NCBI GenBank assembly: GCA_900552265.1
Contig: URZE01000006.1
Span: 1-64,000, forward strand
Origin: an uncultured Oscillospiraceae bacterium
Lineage (GTDB): Bacteria; Bacillota; Clostridia; Oscillospirales; Acutalibacteraceae
Length of the DNA: 64,000 nt
Direction: 5' to 3'
A model generated the notes under the pieces. That model was given only the letters and a program-made list of their open reading frames with translations, was not told the DNA's origin and did not search any database. Below, in pieces: positions 27,366 to 37,405 of the stretch (position 1 is its first letter; each line of letters opens with the position of its first letter). Both the position numbers and the translations under genes were made by a program.

Positions 27366-28010
27366 CTATTCTGAACTTTTTACAGATGACGGATTCCATT
27401 CTTTTAATTTCTTAAGTATCTCAGAATATTGTTTATGACTCAAATCTTGTAAACTTTTAATTTCATATGTTTTTAAAATATTAGCTAAAAGTTTTTCCGG
27501 ATTATCAAAGTTATATATAAATTTATATAAATATTTAATATTTTCATCTGTTTCTTTTTCAGACTCAGGTATGTCTTCTCCTGCGTAAATATAAAGTCCT
27601 AATCCAAACATAGAAAGATTTTTCACAAGGCATCGCATAATGGTTTTATTTATATCAAACATTGTTGCAGCTTCTACCGGGATATTTTTTCTATATTTTG
27701 TATCATAAGTATATTTTACAGATTTCATTGTTTTATTAGCTCCATCCATTACCGGAAGCCACATTTCATGAGTAATGTCGTCAATTGTAACAGATGTAAA
27801 AACCATATATCCTGTATTTTCATCATAAACGTATGGTAAACTTTTTTCTCCAAAAAGTTTTATTTTATAGGTAGCGTTCGGAAAAATTTTTTTAACCTCA
27901 GCCCACGCATATGGCCATGAAAGATAACTCAAACCGTTCTTTTTTTCTATATGCGATCCCACATTTACATTGGATAATATTTCAAATATTGAATCATTTT
28001 TTTTAGACAT
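27366..28010 (-). CDS. DUF1071 / Sak-like single-strand annealing protein
   Basis: A 214-aa protein with the DUF1071 pattern: SHIEKKNGLSYLSWPYAWAE near residue 18, YKIKLFGEKSLPY near 48, a central MWLPVMDGANKTM near 82, and a MFDINKTIMRCLVKNLSMFG segment near 117. Members are phage recombinases of the Sak type that anneal single strands during recombination. The ATG follows GAGGAAG. It stands alone in the chromosome, immediately upstream of sigK on the same strand and separated by a terminator, with no other phage genes, so it is a domesticated or stranded phage gene. A ruined homolog lies at 8284-8457. Confidence 0.75.
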   Translation of the reverse strand: MSKKNDSIFEILSNVNVGSHIEKKNGLSYLSWPYAWAEVKKIFPNATYKIKLFGEKSLPYVYDENTGYMVFTSVTIDDITHEMWLPVMDGANKTMKSVKYTYDTKYRKNIPVEAATMFDINKTIMRCLVKNLSMFGLGLYIYAGEDIPESEKETDENIKYLYKFIYNFDNPEKLLANILKTYEIKSLQDLSHKQYSEILKKLKEWNPSSVKSSE

Positions 28011-28181
28011 AAAATCACTTCCTCACCTTTTATTTTTAATTATTAATTTTTTTAAGCTTATTATTCATTTTTAAATTTTAAAAATTCAAATTAATGTTGT
28101 TAAGTATTTTTTAATTGATTTTAATATAAAATAATGTTATAATTAATTTAAGATTTAAATTCGTCAAAGGAGAAAAATATA

Positions 28182-31145
28182 ATGAAAAAGTTATTTCCAA
28201 AGGAGAAAATTTTAGCACTGGTTTTAGTATTTTTATTCATTTTTCCCGTGAATTCTCAAATGGTTTCTGCAACAAAAACGCTCAAATCTTCGACAACTTC
28301 AGCAAAAGCAGAAAAGAGTATTCATGGTTTCTCTTTAAAGAAGGATTGCTTATTTGATAAACACAGCATACTCGAATATCAACACGAAAAATCAGGTGCT
28401 TGGCTTATAGTAGAAAAAAATAACAACATAAATAAAAAATTTGAAATCATTGTTAGAACTCCGGCAGAAAACGACAAAGGAACAAATCACGTAATCGAGC
28501 ATTGTGTACTTAACGGAAGCAATGAATTTCCTTGTAAAAGTATAATTTGGGAGCTTCAAAAAATAGCCCATGCAACTCTGATAAATGCTTACACTTGTCC
28601 GTGCTTTACTGCGTTCCATACAGCATCTACCGATAAAAACGATTATAATTCTTTAGCTAAAATATATGCCAGTAGCGTATTCCATCCGTCTTTTTTGAAG
28701 AACGAAAACATATTTAAAAAAGAAGGAATTAGATTTGAACTTGATAAAAATGGAAATATTACCCCGAATGGTACAGTATTTAATGAAATGCAAAAAGGTG
28801 TGAACGGAAATACAACCAATCATTTGCTAAAAAATATTTTTCCGGATACTCAATCTAAGAATTTTTCCGGAGGATTACCTGAGAAAATAATGAATCTTAC
28901 ATATGAAGAGGTTTGCAATACTTATAAAAAATATTATCATCCGGCAAATATGATAATTTATATCAGCGGGGACGTTGATTATGAAGAAATGATGGATTGG
29001 CTTAACAAAGATTATTTACAACACTATAATAAAGATGACTTTAAAGGTGTATCATATTTAAGCCAAGATCCTCAAAAAGTAGCTAAATATAGCTCATTTG
29101 ATTATTACAAAGCAGATGCAAAAGAAAATTTAAAAGAATCAGTATTTAGCAAAATACTTGATTGGGAGACTTACAAAACCCATAAAAATCGAATAGATGC
29201 TGCTATTTCTATATTAAATGATCCCAATTCGGCTCAGAACAAGTACCTCAAAGAAAAAGGTTACGTAAATGTTATTTTTTCATATAATGAGATGTTATTT
29301 GATCCGTTTATTACAGTTAATGTAGAATCTTTGAATAAAAATTTGATTGAGTTTAAAAATTTCTCAAATATACTGAAAGAAACTCTTGAAAAACATCCTA
29401 TAAATCAATCATCACTTAAAAATTATGAAAATGGAAAAAGTTTTAAAGATAAAATTTCAAAGAAGTCACGACTGTATGAAACTAGATTAGATTCTAAATG
29501 TTTTATAAATTCATTTATAAGGTTTGGCGATCCTTGCTCTGAAAAATATTTCTTACAAAAAGATACTTCTGAAAAAATTGAAGAACCCATTGAAGAAACT
29601 GTAAATAAAATTTTTCTAAACAATGATTATATTACTACAGAATTTAAAGCGTCAAATAATTTAAATTTGTGTGATTCAAATAAACTTAAAGAAAAAATTG
29701 AGTCCTTAGATTCACGCAAAGAAGAATTAACAAAAAATTACAAAGAACAAAAACAATGGGCGGAATCCCCAAACGACCCAGAAAATTTACAAAAACTCAA
29801 AAAAATGTTTAAAAAACTTTCTGATATAGAAACACCAAATTTTAAATGTCCTACAGATGTAACTAAAGATAAAAATATAAATTATTATTTTTCTAAGCAA
29901 GATATTGGAAATTTTATATCTTATAAGTTTGTATTTAAATTTGATAAAATTTCTGATGATGAAAAAAAATATATTGATTTATTAATCAATTCATTGAATT
30001 CCAATGACACAAAAAATTATTCACGAGAAGAACTCAAAGACAAAGAATCTGATTGTTGCGAAACAAATATATCTTTTAAGGCATTCAAAAAAAATAATAA
30101 AGATGAGTCATTCATAATCGTCGATACAATATGTAACAAAAAGAATTCGGAAAAAGTTTTCGACTTAATAAATGAAAGAATAAATAATGTTAAGTTCAAC
30201 GATAAGAAAAACCTAAGCAATTTCACAAAATCTATAGCCGCATCCTACAACAATATTTCTACGGTAACTCTTAAATTTATGGATGTAATTTTAAATTTAA
30301 GTAACAAAAGTTTTCAAAAACAACTTGATATTCAAAACTTTTATAATAAACTTTCTTCAAATTTAGAAAACCAAAAATATGTTGAAGAATTATCACAAAA
30401 ATTAGCCGCAATGAGAGATAAAATCTTTAATATAAACTCTATCGAAGGAATCGGAATAACCGCTTGTGAAGAAAACAAAGATTTTGCAATGGATGTAGCT
30501 AAAAAATTCACAAACACCCTGAATACAACTTCTGATAATAAAACTTTTGAAATAAACTTTGTAGAGGTACCTAAAAAAAACATTGCTTTTATCGAACCTA
30601 ATTTAACAAATAATCAGGTATACGCAGTAATTGAATCTGAAGAACTCAGCAATGATCCTACTTTTGGAGTGACATGTAAACTTCTAAACACTTTATTTTT
30701 GAATCATGAAATCCGAGAAAAGAGCGGTGCTTATGGGGCTTCTATTGTCAATCTCAGGAATAATAACAAAGTTATGTTATGTTCTTACCAAGATCCCAAT
30801 ATTAGAAAAACTATAGAAATATTCAAAAAAATTCCTGAATTTATAAAAAATTATAATTTTAATTCACAAGAAATAGACGATGTCGCAAAAAGTTTACTTG
30901 GAACATTATTTGTAAAAAATAAATTAGCACTTTCTAACAGTCAACTTGAGAAAATTATTTGCGAAGAAAAAGATTATTGTGAAATTATCAACAAAAACAT
31001 AGAAGAAATTAAAAAAATGTCACCTGAACAGATCAAACTACATGGTGAACTTTTAGAAAAAGCACTTAAAGATATGAAAGTATATGTCTTTGGCGGAAAA
31101 GTTAACGAAGATGAAAAAAATATTTTCGATGAAATCGTAAAATAA
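28182..31145 (+). CDS. Secreted M16C (falcilysin/PreP-like) metallopeptidase
   Basis: A 987-aa zinc peptidase. The N-terminus (LALVLVFLFIFPVNSQMVSA) is a signal peptide, so the enzyme is exported. The inverted zinc motif HVIEH lies near residue 105 with its distal glutamate in FNEMQKG near 200; NAYTCPCFTAFH and SVFHPSF regions match the M16C subfamily, and the second half carries the REKSGAYG segment near 845. M16C enzymes form clam-shell chambers that degrade short unfolded peptides. Most bacterial relatives are, as far as I recall, cytoplasmic, so the signal peptide is notable. It is single-gene, ending in a strong terminator. Confidence 0.85.
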   Translation: MKKLFPKEKILALVLVFLFIFPVNSQMVSATKTLKSSTTSAKAEKSIHGFSLKKDCLFDKHSILEYQHEKSGAWLIVEKNNNINKKFEIIVRTPAENDKGTNHVIEHCVLNGSNEFPCKSIIWELQKIAHATLINAYTCPCFTAFHTASTDKNDYNSLAKIYASSVFHPSFLKNENIFKKEGIRFELDKNGNITPNGTVFNEMQKGVNGNTTNHLLKNIFPDTQSKNFSGGLPEKIMNLTYEEVCNTYKKYYHPANMIIYISGDVDYEEMMDWLNKDYLQHYNKDDFKGVSYLSQDPQKVAKYSSFDYYKADAKENLKESVFSKILDWETYKTHKNRIDAAISILNDPNSAQNKYLKEKGYVNVIFSYNEMLFDPFITVNVESLNKNLIEFKNFSNILKETLEKHPINQSSLKNYENGKSFKDKISKKSRLYETRLDSKCFINSFIRFGDPCSEKYFLQKDTSEKIEEPIEETVNKIFLNNDYITTEFKASNNLNLCDSNKLKEKIESLDSRKEELTKNYKEQKQWAESPNDPENLQKLKKMFKKLSDIETPNFKCPTDVTKDKNINYYFSKQDIGNFISYKFVFKFDKISDDEKKYIDLLINSLNSNDTKNYSREELKDKESDCCETNISFKAFKKNNKDESFIIVDTICNKKNSEKVFDLINERINNVKFNDKKNLSNFTKSIAASYNNISTVTLKFMDVILNLSNKSFQKQLDIQNFYNKLSSNLENQKYVEELSQKLAAMRDKIFNINSIEGIGITACEENKDFAMDVAKKFTNTLNTTSDNKTFEINFVEVPKKNIAFIEPNLTNNQVYAVIESEELSNDPTFGVTCKLLNTLFLNHEIREKSGAYGASIVNLRNNNKVMLCSYQDPNIRKTIEIFKKIPEFIKNYNFNSQEIDDVAKSLLGTLFVKNKLALSNSQLEKIICEEKDYCEIINKNIEEIKKMSPEQIKLHGELLEKALKDMKVYVFGGKVNEDEKNIFDEIVK

Positions 31146-31156
31146 GTAAAACTAAA

Positions 31157-31197
31157 AAAACTCCTCAGATGCTGAAATTTTGGCTTCGAGGAGTTTT
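31157..31197. terminator. Bidirectional terminator between the M16 peptidase and TetR genes
   Basis: AAAACTCCTC and GAGGAGTTTT pair perfectly over ten bases with T residues on both sides. It serves the plus-strand peptidase gene and the convergent minus-strand regulator. Confidence 0.75.
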
Positions 31198-31239
31198 AAA
31201 TTTACAAAGTATTTCAAAAAATTTATTTTATATTAATCT

Positions 31240-31833
31240 CTAAAAATTGTAACTGTTATCTGTCAGTATTTCAGAACGAAGTATTCCTTGTAATATTTCT
31301 CTAATTTCTTTCCGTACGGTTTCTACTGAACAATTTTCTGCATGACTTTCATTTATAAATCCCCATAATCCATAACATAAAAAACTTGATATTTTTTTTA
31401 TGCTATATTTAGGTTTAAGAAAATTACTGCGTTTTTGAGTGTGAATTTCAAGATACTTCAGTATATACTTATAGAATGAAAAATTTAGATAGGGATTTTC
31501 ATTATTAGAAGTGTGAGAAAAAAATTTTATATTTTTATAATAAATATTTAGAATGCAATCCAAAAAATTGCAATAACTTATAACTGAATCTTTAGAAGGG
31601 TTATTTTTTTTCTGTAAATTTTGATATTCTTCTTGCGCCATTTTTATCATATCTTCCGAAATATCATCGACAAGATCATATTTATCATCATAGTGCGTGT
31701 AAAATGTTATTCTGCTAGTACGAGATTTTTCACATAATTCTTTGACTGTAATTTGTTCAAAACTTTTTACCGACAACATTTCTATGAACGTATCTTTTAA
31801 ATTTTTTTTCGTTTTTAAAATTCTTTTGTCCAT
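31240..31833 (-). CDS. TetR/AcrR-family transcriptional regulator
   Basis: A 197-aa protein whose first 50 residues are a TetR helix-turn-helix: TFIEMLSVKSFEQITVKELCEKSRTSRITFYTHY-type arrangement with the YxHYxDKxDL ending. The remaining helical part would bind an unknown ligand. It is divergent from the DegV gene 137 bases away, so it may control that gene or itself. An AGGAAG site precedes the ATG. Confidence 0.85.
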   Translation of the reverse strand: MDKRILKTKKNLKDTFIEMLSVKSFEQITVKELCEKSRTSRITFYTHYDDKYDLVDDISEDMIKMAQEEYQNLQKKNNPSKDSVISYCNFLDCILNIYYKNIKFFSHTSNNENPYLNFSFYKYILKYLEIHTQKRSNFLKPKYSIKKISSFLCYGLWGFINESHAENCSVETVRKEIREILQGILRSEILTDNSYNF

Positions 31834-31969
31834 TGCTTATACACTTCCTTTAATATGTATAATTAAATTTACAATATTTAAAATTTGTACTTCTAATTAA
31901 ATATTTAATAATTTATAATTATAACACTTGTATAAGTAAAAATCATCTAAAATCAGGAGATGCTAAAGC

Positions 31970-32860
31970 GTGAATAAATATATTTTAAGTTGTTGTTCTA
32001 CATTTGATCTCTCTAAGGAACATTTTGAAAAAAGAAATATCAAGTATGTATGCTTTCATTATTCTATAAATGGTAAACAGTACGATGATGATTTAGGTCA
32101 AACCATACCTATTGCTGAATTTTATAAAATAATAGAAAATAAAAATGTTGATTTAAAAACTTCTCAAGTAAATTCTGATGAATTTATATCATATTTCACA
32201 CCATTTTTAGAAAAAGGTATGGATATATTGCATTTATGTGCTTCTTCAGGATTATCGGGCGTGTACAACTCCGCTTTAATAGCAAAAAAAGAACTTGAAA
32301 AAATCTTTCCTGAAAGAAAAATTTATATAGTAGATACTTTAGGTGGTTCTTCAGGAGGTGGATTAATAGCAGATACCTTAGCCGATATGAGAGATGAAGG
32401 TGCAAGCATTGATGAACTATATAATTGGGTTGAACAAAATAAATTAAGATTAAATCATTGGTTTTGTTCAAGTGACTTAACTTTTTATATACGAGGCGGA
32501 AGAATTTCTAAAGCTTCCGGATTTATAGGTAGTATGCTTAAAATTTGCCCCATAATGAATGTTAATAATGAGGGAAAACTTATCCCAAGATCCAAAGTAC
32601 GCACTGTAGATAAAGCTATAGAAGAAATGTTTAACAAGATGGTAAAAAATGCAGAAAATGGAATAAATTATTCAGGAAAATGTTATATTTCTCAATCTGC
32701 TTGTTATGATGATGCTAAAAAATTAGCAACTAAAATAGAACAAAATTTTAAAAATTTAAATGGAAAAGTACTTATAAACGATATAGGAACAACCATTGGC
32801 AGTCACACCGGACCAGGAACTATAGCACTATTTTTCTGGGGAAATGAAAGAGGAGAATAA
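31970..32860 (+). CDS. DegV-family fatty-acid-binding protein
   Basis: A 296-aa DegV fold protein (FakB-like), which presents fatty acids to a kinase for phospholipid synthesis in Gram-positives. Typical features are the CSTFDLS opening, SSGLSGVYNSA near residue 90, VDTLGGSSGGG near 122, and IRGGRISKASGFIGSML near 183, with THTGPGT-type SHTGPGT near the C-terminus. The GTG start at 31970 follows AGGAG. No FakA kinase is in this window. Divergent from the TetR gene. Confidence 0.85.
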   Translation: MNKYILSCCSTFDLSKEHFEKRNIKYVCFHYSINGKQYDDDLGQTIPIAEFYKIIENKNVDLKTSQVNSDEFISYFTPFLEKGMDILHLCASSGLSGVYNSALIAKKELEKIFPERKIYIVDTLGGSSGGGLIADTLADMRDEGASIDELYNWVEQNKLRLNHWFCSSDLTFYIRGGRISKASGFIGSMLKICPIMNVNNEGKLIPRSKVRTVDKAIEEMFNKMVKNAENGINYSGKCYISQSACYDDAKKLATKIEQNFKNLNGKVLINDIGTTIGSHTGPGTIALFFWGNERGE

Positions 32861-33250
32861 GATAAACACTGCATTTGATACACAACGTAAAATTTATCTT
32901 ACTCTTAGCTGTACACTAAATGTACAAAAATTAATCGTAAAATATTCAACCTAATCCACTTTTTAAACAATTTAGTTTTGAGTAATTTTCTACATGCTTT
33001 ATCATTCAATTTTTATTCTTCTACATGGTACTTATATGATGCACTCTGCATTAAAATTTTTTATTTTCATTTATAAAGTTTAATTCACTGAATTGAATCG
33101 TATAAAGTTACGATGTTTTTATTTTTTAAATGTTCAACAAAAATTTATTATATTTTTACTATCTTAAGACATTGTGTATATTACACAATGATTTCTATTT
33201 TTACGCAAACAAAAACCATTTCTAGCAAACAATCAAAAACTTTTTTAAAT
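32861..33250. other. Gap without recognisable features
   Basis: AT-rich sequence between DegV and the convergent corA gene. I see no gene, RNA or clear terminator here. Confidence 0.5.
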
Positions 33251-34177
33251 TTAAATCATATTTTTATGCTTTAAAATTGCCCAGGTTAAAAACATTGACA
33301 CTCCTGATAGAACAAAAGGAAACCACCAGTACTCCATGAGAGGTATACCCGGATTGTTCATTCCGTAAATACCTGAAATTATGGTGGGAATTGAAAGAAT
33401 TAAAGTTATAGAAGCAAGAACTTTCATAACTACGTTCAAATTGTTGGAAATAATTGATGAAAATGCATCCATAGTTCCTGTTAAGATGTTAAGATAAATT
33501 TCGGACATTTCAAGAGCTTGCTTGAATTCTATCGTAACATCTTCCAGTAGTTCAGCTTCGTCTTCGTTTATCTTTATGTATCTGCCTCTTGAAATTTTGC
33601 CGAGCATAATACCTATAGATTTAAGTGAAGCAGAGAAGTAAACGAGAGATTTTTCAATTTCCAAAAATTGAATAAGTTCCTTATTTTTCATGGATTTTTT
33701 GAGTTCTTCTTCAACGTGTTGAGTAATACGATTAATTTGATTTAAATATTTAAGATATTTTCCTGCCATACGAAGCATTATCTGAAATACAAAATATTTT
33801 CGGTTTTCGGGACAGGCATTTTTTATTAATCCTTCTGAGAATTCTCCCAGTATGGAATTTTCTGTGAGAGAAATTGTAATTAAATTTTCCGAAGTTAATA
33901 TCATGCTGAGCGGAGTAGTGTAGTAAGTAAGATTTTTACCGCTTTTATTTACAACAGGACTGTCAATAATAATTAAAGTAGTTCCATTTTCATCATCAAT
34001 ATGAGAAGATTCTTCCTCGTCAAGAGAAGCTCTTACGAATTCGGGTTCGAGTTTAAATTTTGAGATAAGGAAATTTATTTCTTCTTCCGTGGGGGATATG
34101 CAGTTAACCCAGCATTCTTTTTCGCATTTACTTATTTCCGTTGTTTTTCCGTTTACGGTTTTGTAGTAGCTTATCAT
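33251..34177 (-). CDS. corA: CorA-family magnesium/divalent cation transporter
   Basis: A 308-aa channel-like transporter: a soluble N-terminal funnel domain, then two membrane helices at the C-terminus with the signature YGMNNPG between them near residue 278. It would import Mg2+ across the cell membrane. I chose the ATG at 34177 with AAAGGGG nine bases upstream; the longer frame to 34246 has no site. Single gene, oppositely oriented to tRNA-Leu. Confidence 0.88.
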   Translation of the reverse strand: MISYYKTVNGKTTEISKCEKECWVNCISPTEEEINFLISKFKLEPEFVRASLDEEESSHIDDENGTTLIIIDSPVVNKSGKNLTYYTTPLSMILTSENLITISLTENSILGEFSEGLIKNACPENRKYFVFQIMLRMAGKYLKYLNQINRITQHVEEELKKSMKNKELIQFLEIEKSLVYFSASLKSIGIMLGKISRGRYIKINEDEAELLEDVTIEFKQALEMSEIYLNILTGTMDAFSSIISNNLNVVMKVLASITLILSIPTIISGIYGMNNPGIPLMEYWWFPFVLSGVSMFLTWAILKHKNMI

Positions 34178-34330
34178 TTTATTCATCCCCTTTGGAGTAT
34201 TTAGTGTATTTATGAGCGCATAAATATATTTTAACATATTTTTCACTTTTTTACACTAAATAAATTTGATGTTTTTTATTGATTTTCGTATTGTTTTAAT
34301 TTATAATACCATTGTCGTATGAGAATATAA

Positions 34331-34414
34331 GTGGGTGTGGCGGAATTGGTAGACGCGCCAGGTTTAGGTCCTGGTGGTAATTCCGTGCAGGTTCGAGTCC
34401 TGTCACCCATACCA
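34331..34414 (+). tRNA. tRNA-Leu (anticodon UAG)
   Basis: A class II tRNA: GTGGGTG acceptor (one G-T pair with CACCCAT), the GGCGGAATTGGTAGAC D-arm, CCAGG-TTTAGGT-CCTGG anticodon arm with TAG, a short variable arm and GGTTCGAGTCC T-arm, with encoded CCA. Confidence 0.97.
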
Positions 34415-35134
34415 GTTTGATACTTTGCAGTATGGTGTAGAGTTGTTTGTCGGTGTGTTGAGTATCATCTAGCGATTTTTTGCTTTTTTAATTTATAAAT
34501 ATACTTAATTAACTGACATTTTTAATTTTAATATGCAAAAACGATGTGCAACTCATTTATTCTATTAAAAAACGGCACATACCAATCGATGAAACTTGTT
34601 CGATTTTTTATCAGTTTATAAATTCTGTAGTTCCAGTCGTAGTATCTTCTACGAAAATTTGAAATAAAAAGTCCGGTTTATCATACTTCTTGCGTTATTT
34701 TTGATGTAATAAAATTTTCTATGTGTTGTGCAAATTAATCTCAAATGTGATTGTAGTTAAAAACATTTCAACAAACCATGGAAAAATTTTCAGAGATTTT
34801 TTCCATATGTTATCAATAACTTATTATCAAAAACATATCAGAACTAGAAATATAATTGAAATCAAAATATTCTGATATTAAAAGATTTTCATATAATTTT
34901 AAGTTTTTATATCATCAAATGTATATCTACATCTATTTTTTTTCAATTCTTGCCTCAACTTTTCTAAATTATTATCTTATAAATTTTTAAAACATATCAC
35001 GAAATAGATTGTATCCAAGCTCTTTACACCCTGTATCATTTCTTAAGTATAGTTTTTACATTTTTTGAATCATTTTTACCAACAAAAATTTTGTATTTTT
35101 TATGATACGAACACTAACTTTTGATTAATATACG
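34415..35134. other. Gap after tRNA-Leu with no gene seen
   Basis: Starts with TGATACT pairing with a distant AGTATCA (about 34419-34470), followed by T-rich DNA that may end the tRNA transcript. The remaining 650 bases are AT-rich with no coding signal I can support. Confidence 0.45.
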
Positions 35135-35782
35135 CTAGGAGTAATTATTAATTGCTATTTTTAAAAATTTTTTTACACTTTCTAAGTCACTATTACTTAG
35201 GACAGGAATTAATTTATTTATTTCTTCAACAGGTAAATCCCACCATTTTAAACTTTCCATCAAATCTATAAGTTCTTTATCAAATCTTTTTCGAATCAAT
35301 TTTGCGGGATTTCCGGCAACAATAGAATAAGGTTCCACGTCTCTGCCTACTACACTATTCATCCCTATTATGGCTCCATTACCGATATTAACTCCTGGCA
35401 AAATCGTAACATTTTGACCGATCCACACGTCATTACCCACAATCGTATCTCCTTTGAATGGCATTTCTGACAAGGTAGGAACTTCTTGCTCCCAACCTTC
35501 TAAAATATAAAAAGGAAAAGTGGAAACAGAATTCATTTGATGATTAGCACCATTCATAACAAAGTTAACTCCAGAAGCTATTTGACAAAATTTACCTATT
35601 ATTAATTTATCTCCGTAAAAATCATAATGATGTGTTACGTGTTTTTCAAAATCCACATCTCCAAAATATGTAAAATCACCAACAATAATATTTGGATTTT
35701 TTACAGTAGGTTTCACATATGTTACTATATTAATTCCTGGAATCGGGTAAACTGTATTAGGGTTAGGTATTTTATTTATCAA
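35135..35782 (-). CDS. vat: Vat-family streptogramin A O-acetyltransferase (hexapeptide repeat)
   Basis: A 215-aa xenobiotic acetyltransferase with a left-handed beta-helix. VTHHYDFYGDKLIIGKFC and NFVMNGANHQMNS (catalytic histidine) near residue 80, then hexapeptide repeats with KGDTIVGNDVWIGQNVTI and AIIGMNSVV match Vat enzymes, which acetylate virginiamycin M-type antibiotics using acetyl-CoA. Length is normal. The start is probably TTG at 35782; an upstream TGA rules out much longer forms and no ATG fits. Chromosomal Vat homologs are frequent in gut Firmicutes, so resistance activity is likely but unproven. Confidence 0.82.
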   Translation of the reverse strand: MINKIPNPNTVYPIPGINIVTYVKPTVKNPNIIVGDFTYFGDVDFEKHVTHHYDFYGDKLIIGKFCQIASGVNFVMNGANHQMNSVSTFPFYILEGWEQEVPTLSEMPFKGDTIVGNDVWIGQNVTILPGVNIGNGAIIGMNSVVGRDVEPYSIVAGNPAKLIRKRFDKELIDLMESLKWWDLPVEEINKLIPVLSNSDLESVKKFLKIAINNYS

Positions 35783-36184
35783 ACTATCACGCTTTCATTT
35801 ATGCTTTTTATTCACAATATTTAAAAGTATACTTGTAAAACAACACCTGAAGTTTATTGTAATTTAAAATAGCTAATTATGTCAATTACAATTCTCAGAA
35901 TATCTATAATTTTTATTTTTTAATATATTTTGGTGCTGAAGTTATTTTATATTCCATTTACTAACTTTTTTAACAATAAAAAATTAAATCCGTATATACT
36001 TAAATGTTTAATTAACTCCAAAACTAAAATCAACTTAATTAACATATGTTATAACTATAAACATGATTTAAGTTATATTTCAACAAAGCATCACTTGTTT
36101 ACATCAAATATTACTTTTTTAACTGCTTAAACTTTACTACCTACTTTGTGACTTTGGGAAGTATAATAATATTTAAATGAAACA
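35783..36184. other. Intergenic, very AT-rich
   Basis: The region upstream of vat. A 66-codon plus-strand frame (35930-36130) opens with TTG without a ribosome site and reads as low-complexity AT-rich noise. No other feature seen. Confidence 0.5.
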
Positions 36185-36219
36185 AAAAACTCTCAGTATG
36201 TACCCATACCAAGAGTTTA
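36185..36219 (-). terminator. Terminator downstream of nagZ
   Basis: AAACTCTTGGTATG pairs with CATACTGAGAGTTT (one mismatch) and is followed by T residues on the minus strand, 26 bases after the nagZ stop codon. Confidence 0.7.
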
Positions 36220-36244
36220 TTTCGTGTGTTATATTTTATCAAAA

Positions 36245-37405
36245 TCAATGACAATATTTCTCTTTTAACTTCAGCAAACGACTTACAGACTCGTTTATTT
36301 GCTTTTCAGAAATCTCATTATTATCCAAAGCACATTTTAAACTTTTATAAATAGCATCCAATTTATAAAAATCTTTCTTGCTTCTTAATTTTGTAGGCCT
36401 GCACACCATATCTGCACCTGCTTTTATCGCTAACTTCACAGCTTCCTCTTCTCCAAAATTTTCCGAAATAGCTTTCATATTCATTGCATCAGTGACAATA
36501 ACACCTTTAAAATTCATATTATTTCTAAGTAAACCAGTTAAAACTTTTTTAGAAAGAGTGGCCGGAAGAAAAATTCTTCTTCCATCTTTTTTAGAAATTA
36601 CAGTACTATCTTCGATCTTAGGCAACTCAATATGTGCCGTCATTATCAAATCAACACCTGAGTCTATCACTGATTTAAAAGGTTTCAATTCCATATTTTC
36701 GAGCTCTTCTAAACTTTTATTGACTCTTGGCAGCCCTACGTGAGAGTCTATACAAGTATCTCCATGACCCGGAAAATGTTTGGCAGTTGAAATAATATTC
36801 TGTGAATGAAGTCCATCTACAAAACTTTTTCCCAAAGCGGAAACAATATCAGGATTACTTCCAAAAGAACGAACATTAATAATCGGATTCATTGGATTAC
36901 TGTTAACGTCAACAACCGGTGCAAAATCGCAGTCTATACCTAACTCTTGCAATTCCTTTCCAATAATCTGACCTTTTTCAAACGCTTCTTGAGGAGTTTT
37001 AATTTCGGAATTATCTTTTAATCTTTTTCTGTCAAATGCAAATCTTTCAACTTTTCCACCTTCTTGGTCAACGCAAATTATAAGAGGTGGGTTACCTGAA
37101 TCAGTGGCCGCTTTTTTTAGATCGTGAATTAGCTTTTTAGCTTGTTCCTTGTTTGCAAAATTTTCTGAAAATAAAATAACACTACCAATATGATAATTAG
37201 AAATAACTTCTTTAATTTCAGGAGTTATTTCTGTGACCGGTTTTTTCACAGAATCAACGTACCATAATCTCAAATCCAAACACATCATCTGCCCTATTTT
37301 TTCGTCTAACGATAAATTTTCAGGACAAACTCCACCTGCTGGGTTTAAACCAAATCCCAATGTTAGAATCAATGCCGATATAACCGAAGTAAGTCTCTTA
37401 AACAT
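36245..37405 (-). CDS. nagZ: Exported beta-N-acetylhexosaminidase (GH3, NagZ-like)
   Basis: A 386-aa glycoside hydrolase family 3 enzyme that removes terminal N-acetylglucosamine from peptidoglycan fragments. The first 25 residues form a signal peptide. Key segments are CVDQEGGKVERF near 110, FAPVVDVNSNP near 160, the catalytic loop KHFPGHGDTCIDSH near 207 and the nucleophile aspartate in VTDAMNMKAI near 300. Export contrasts with the cytoplasmic NagZ of proteobacteria but is usual in Gram-positives. It lies back-to-back with a cell-wall amidase gene (37976). Confidence 0.9.
   Translation of the reverse strand: MFKRLTSVISALILTLGFGLNPAGGVCPENLSLDEKIGQMMCLDLRLWYVDSVKKPVTEITPEIKEVISNYHIGSVILFSENFANKEQAKKLIHDLKKAATDSGNPPLIICVDQEGGKVERFAFDRKRLKDNSEIKTPQEAFEKGQIIGKELQELGIDCDFAPVVDVNSNPMNPIINVRSFGSNPDIVSALGKSFVDGLHSQNIISTAKHFPGHGDTCIDSHVGLPRVNKSLEELENMELKPFKSVIDSGVDLIMTAHIELPKIEDSTVISKKDGRRIFLPATLSKKVLTGLLRNNMNFKGVIVTDAMNMKAISENFGEEEAVKLAIKAGADMVCRPTKLRSKKDFYKLDAIYKSLKCALDNNEISEKQINESVSRLLKLKEKYCH

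Noticed and set aside
35930..36130. 66-codon plus-strand frame between vat and nagZ.
   Set aside because: No ribosome site, low-complexity Asn/Ile/Lys composition, no neighbour logic.
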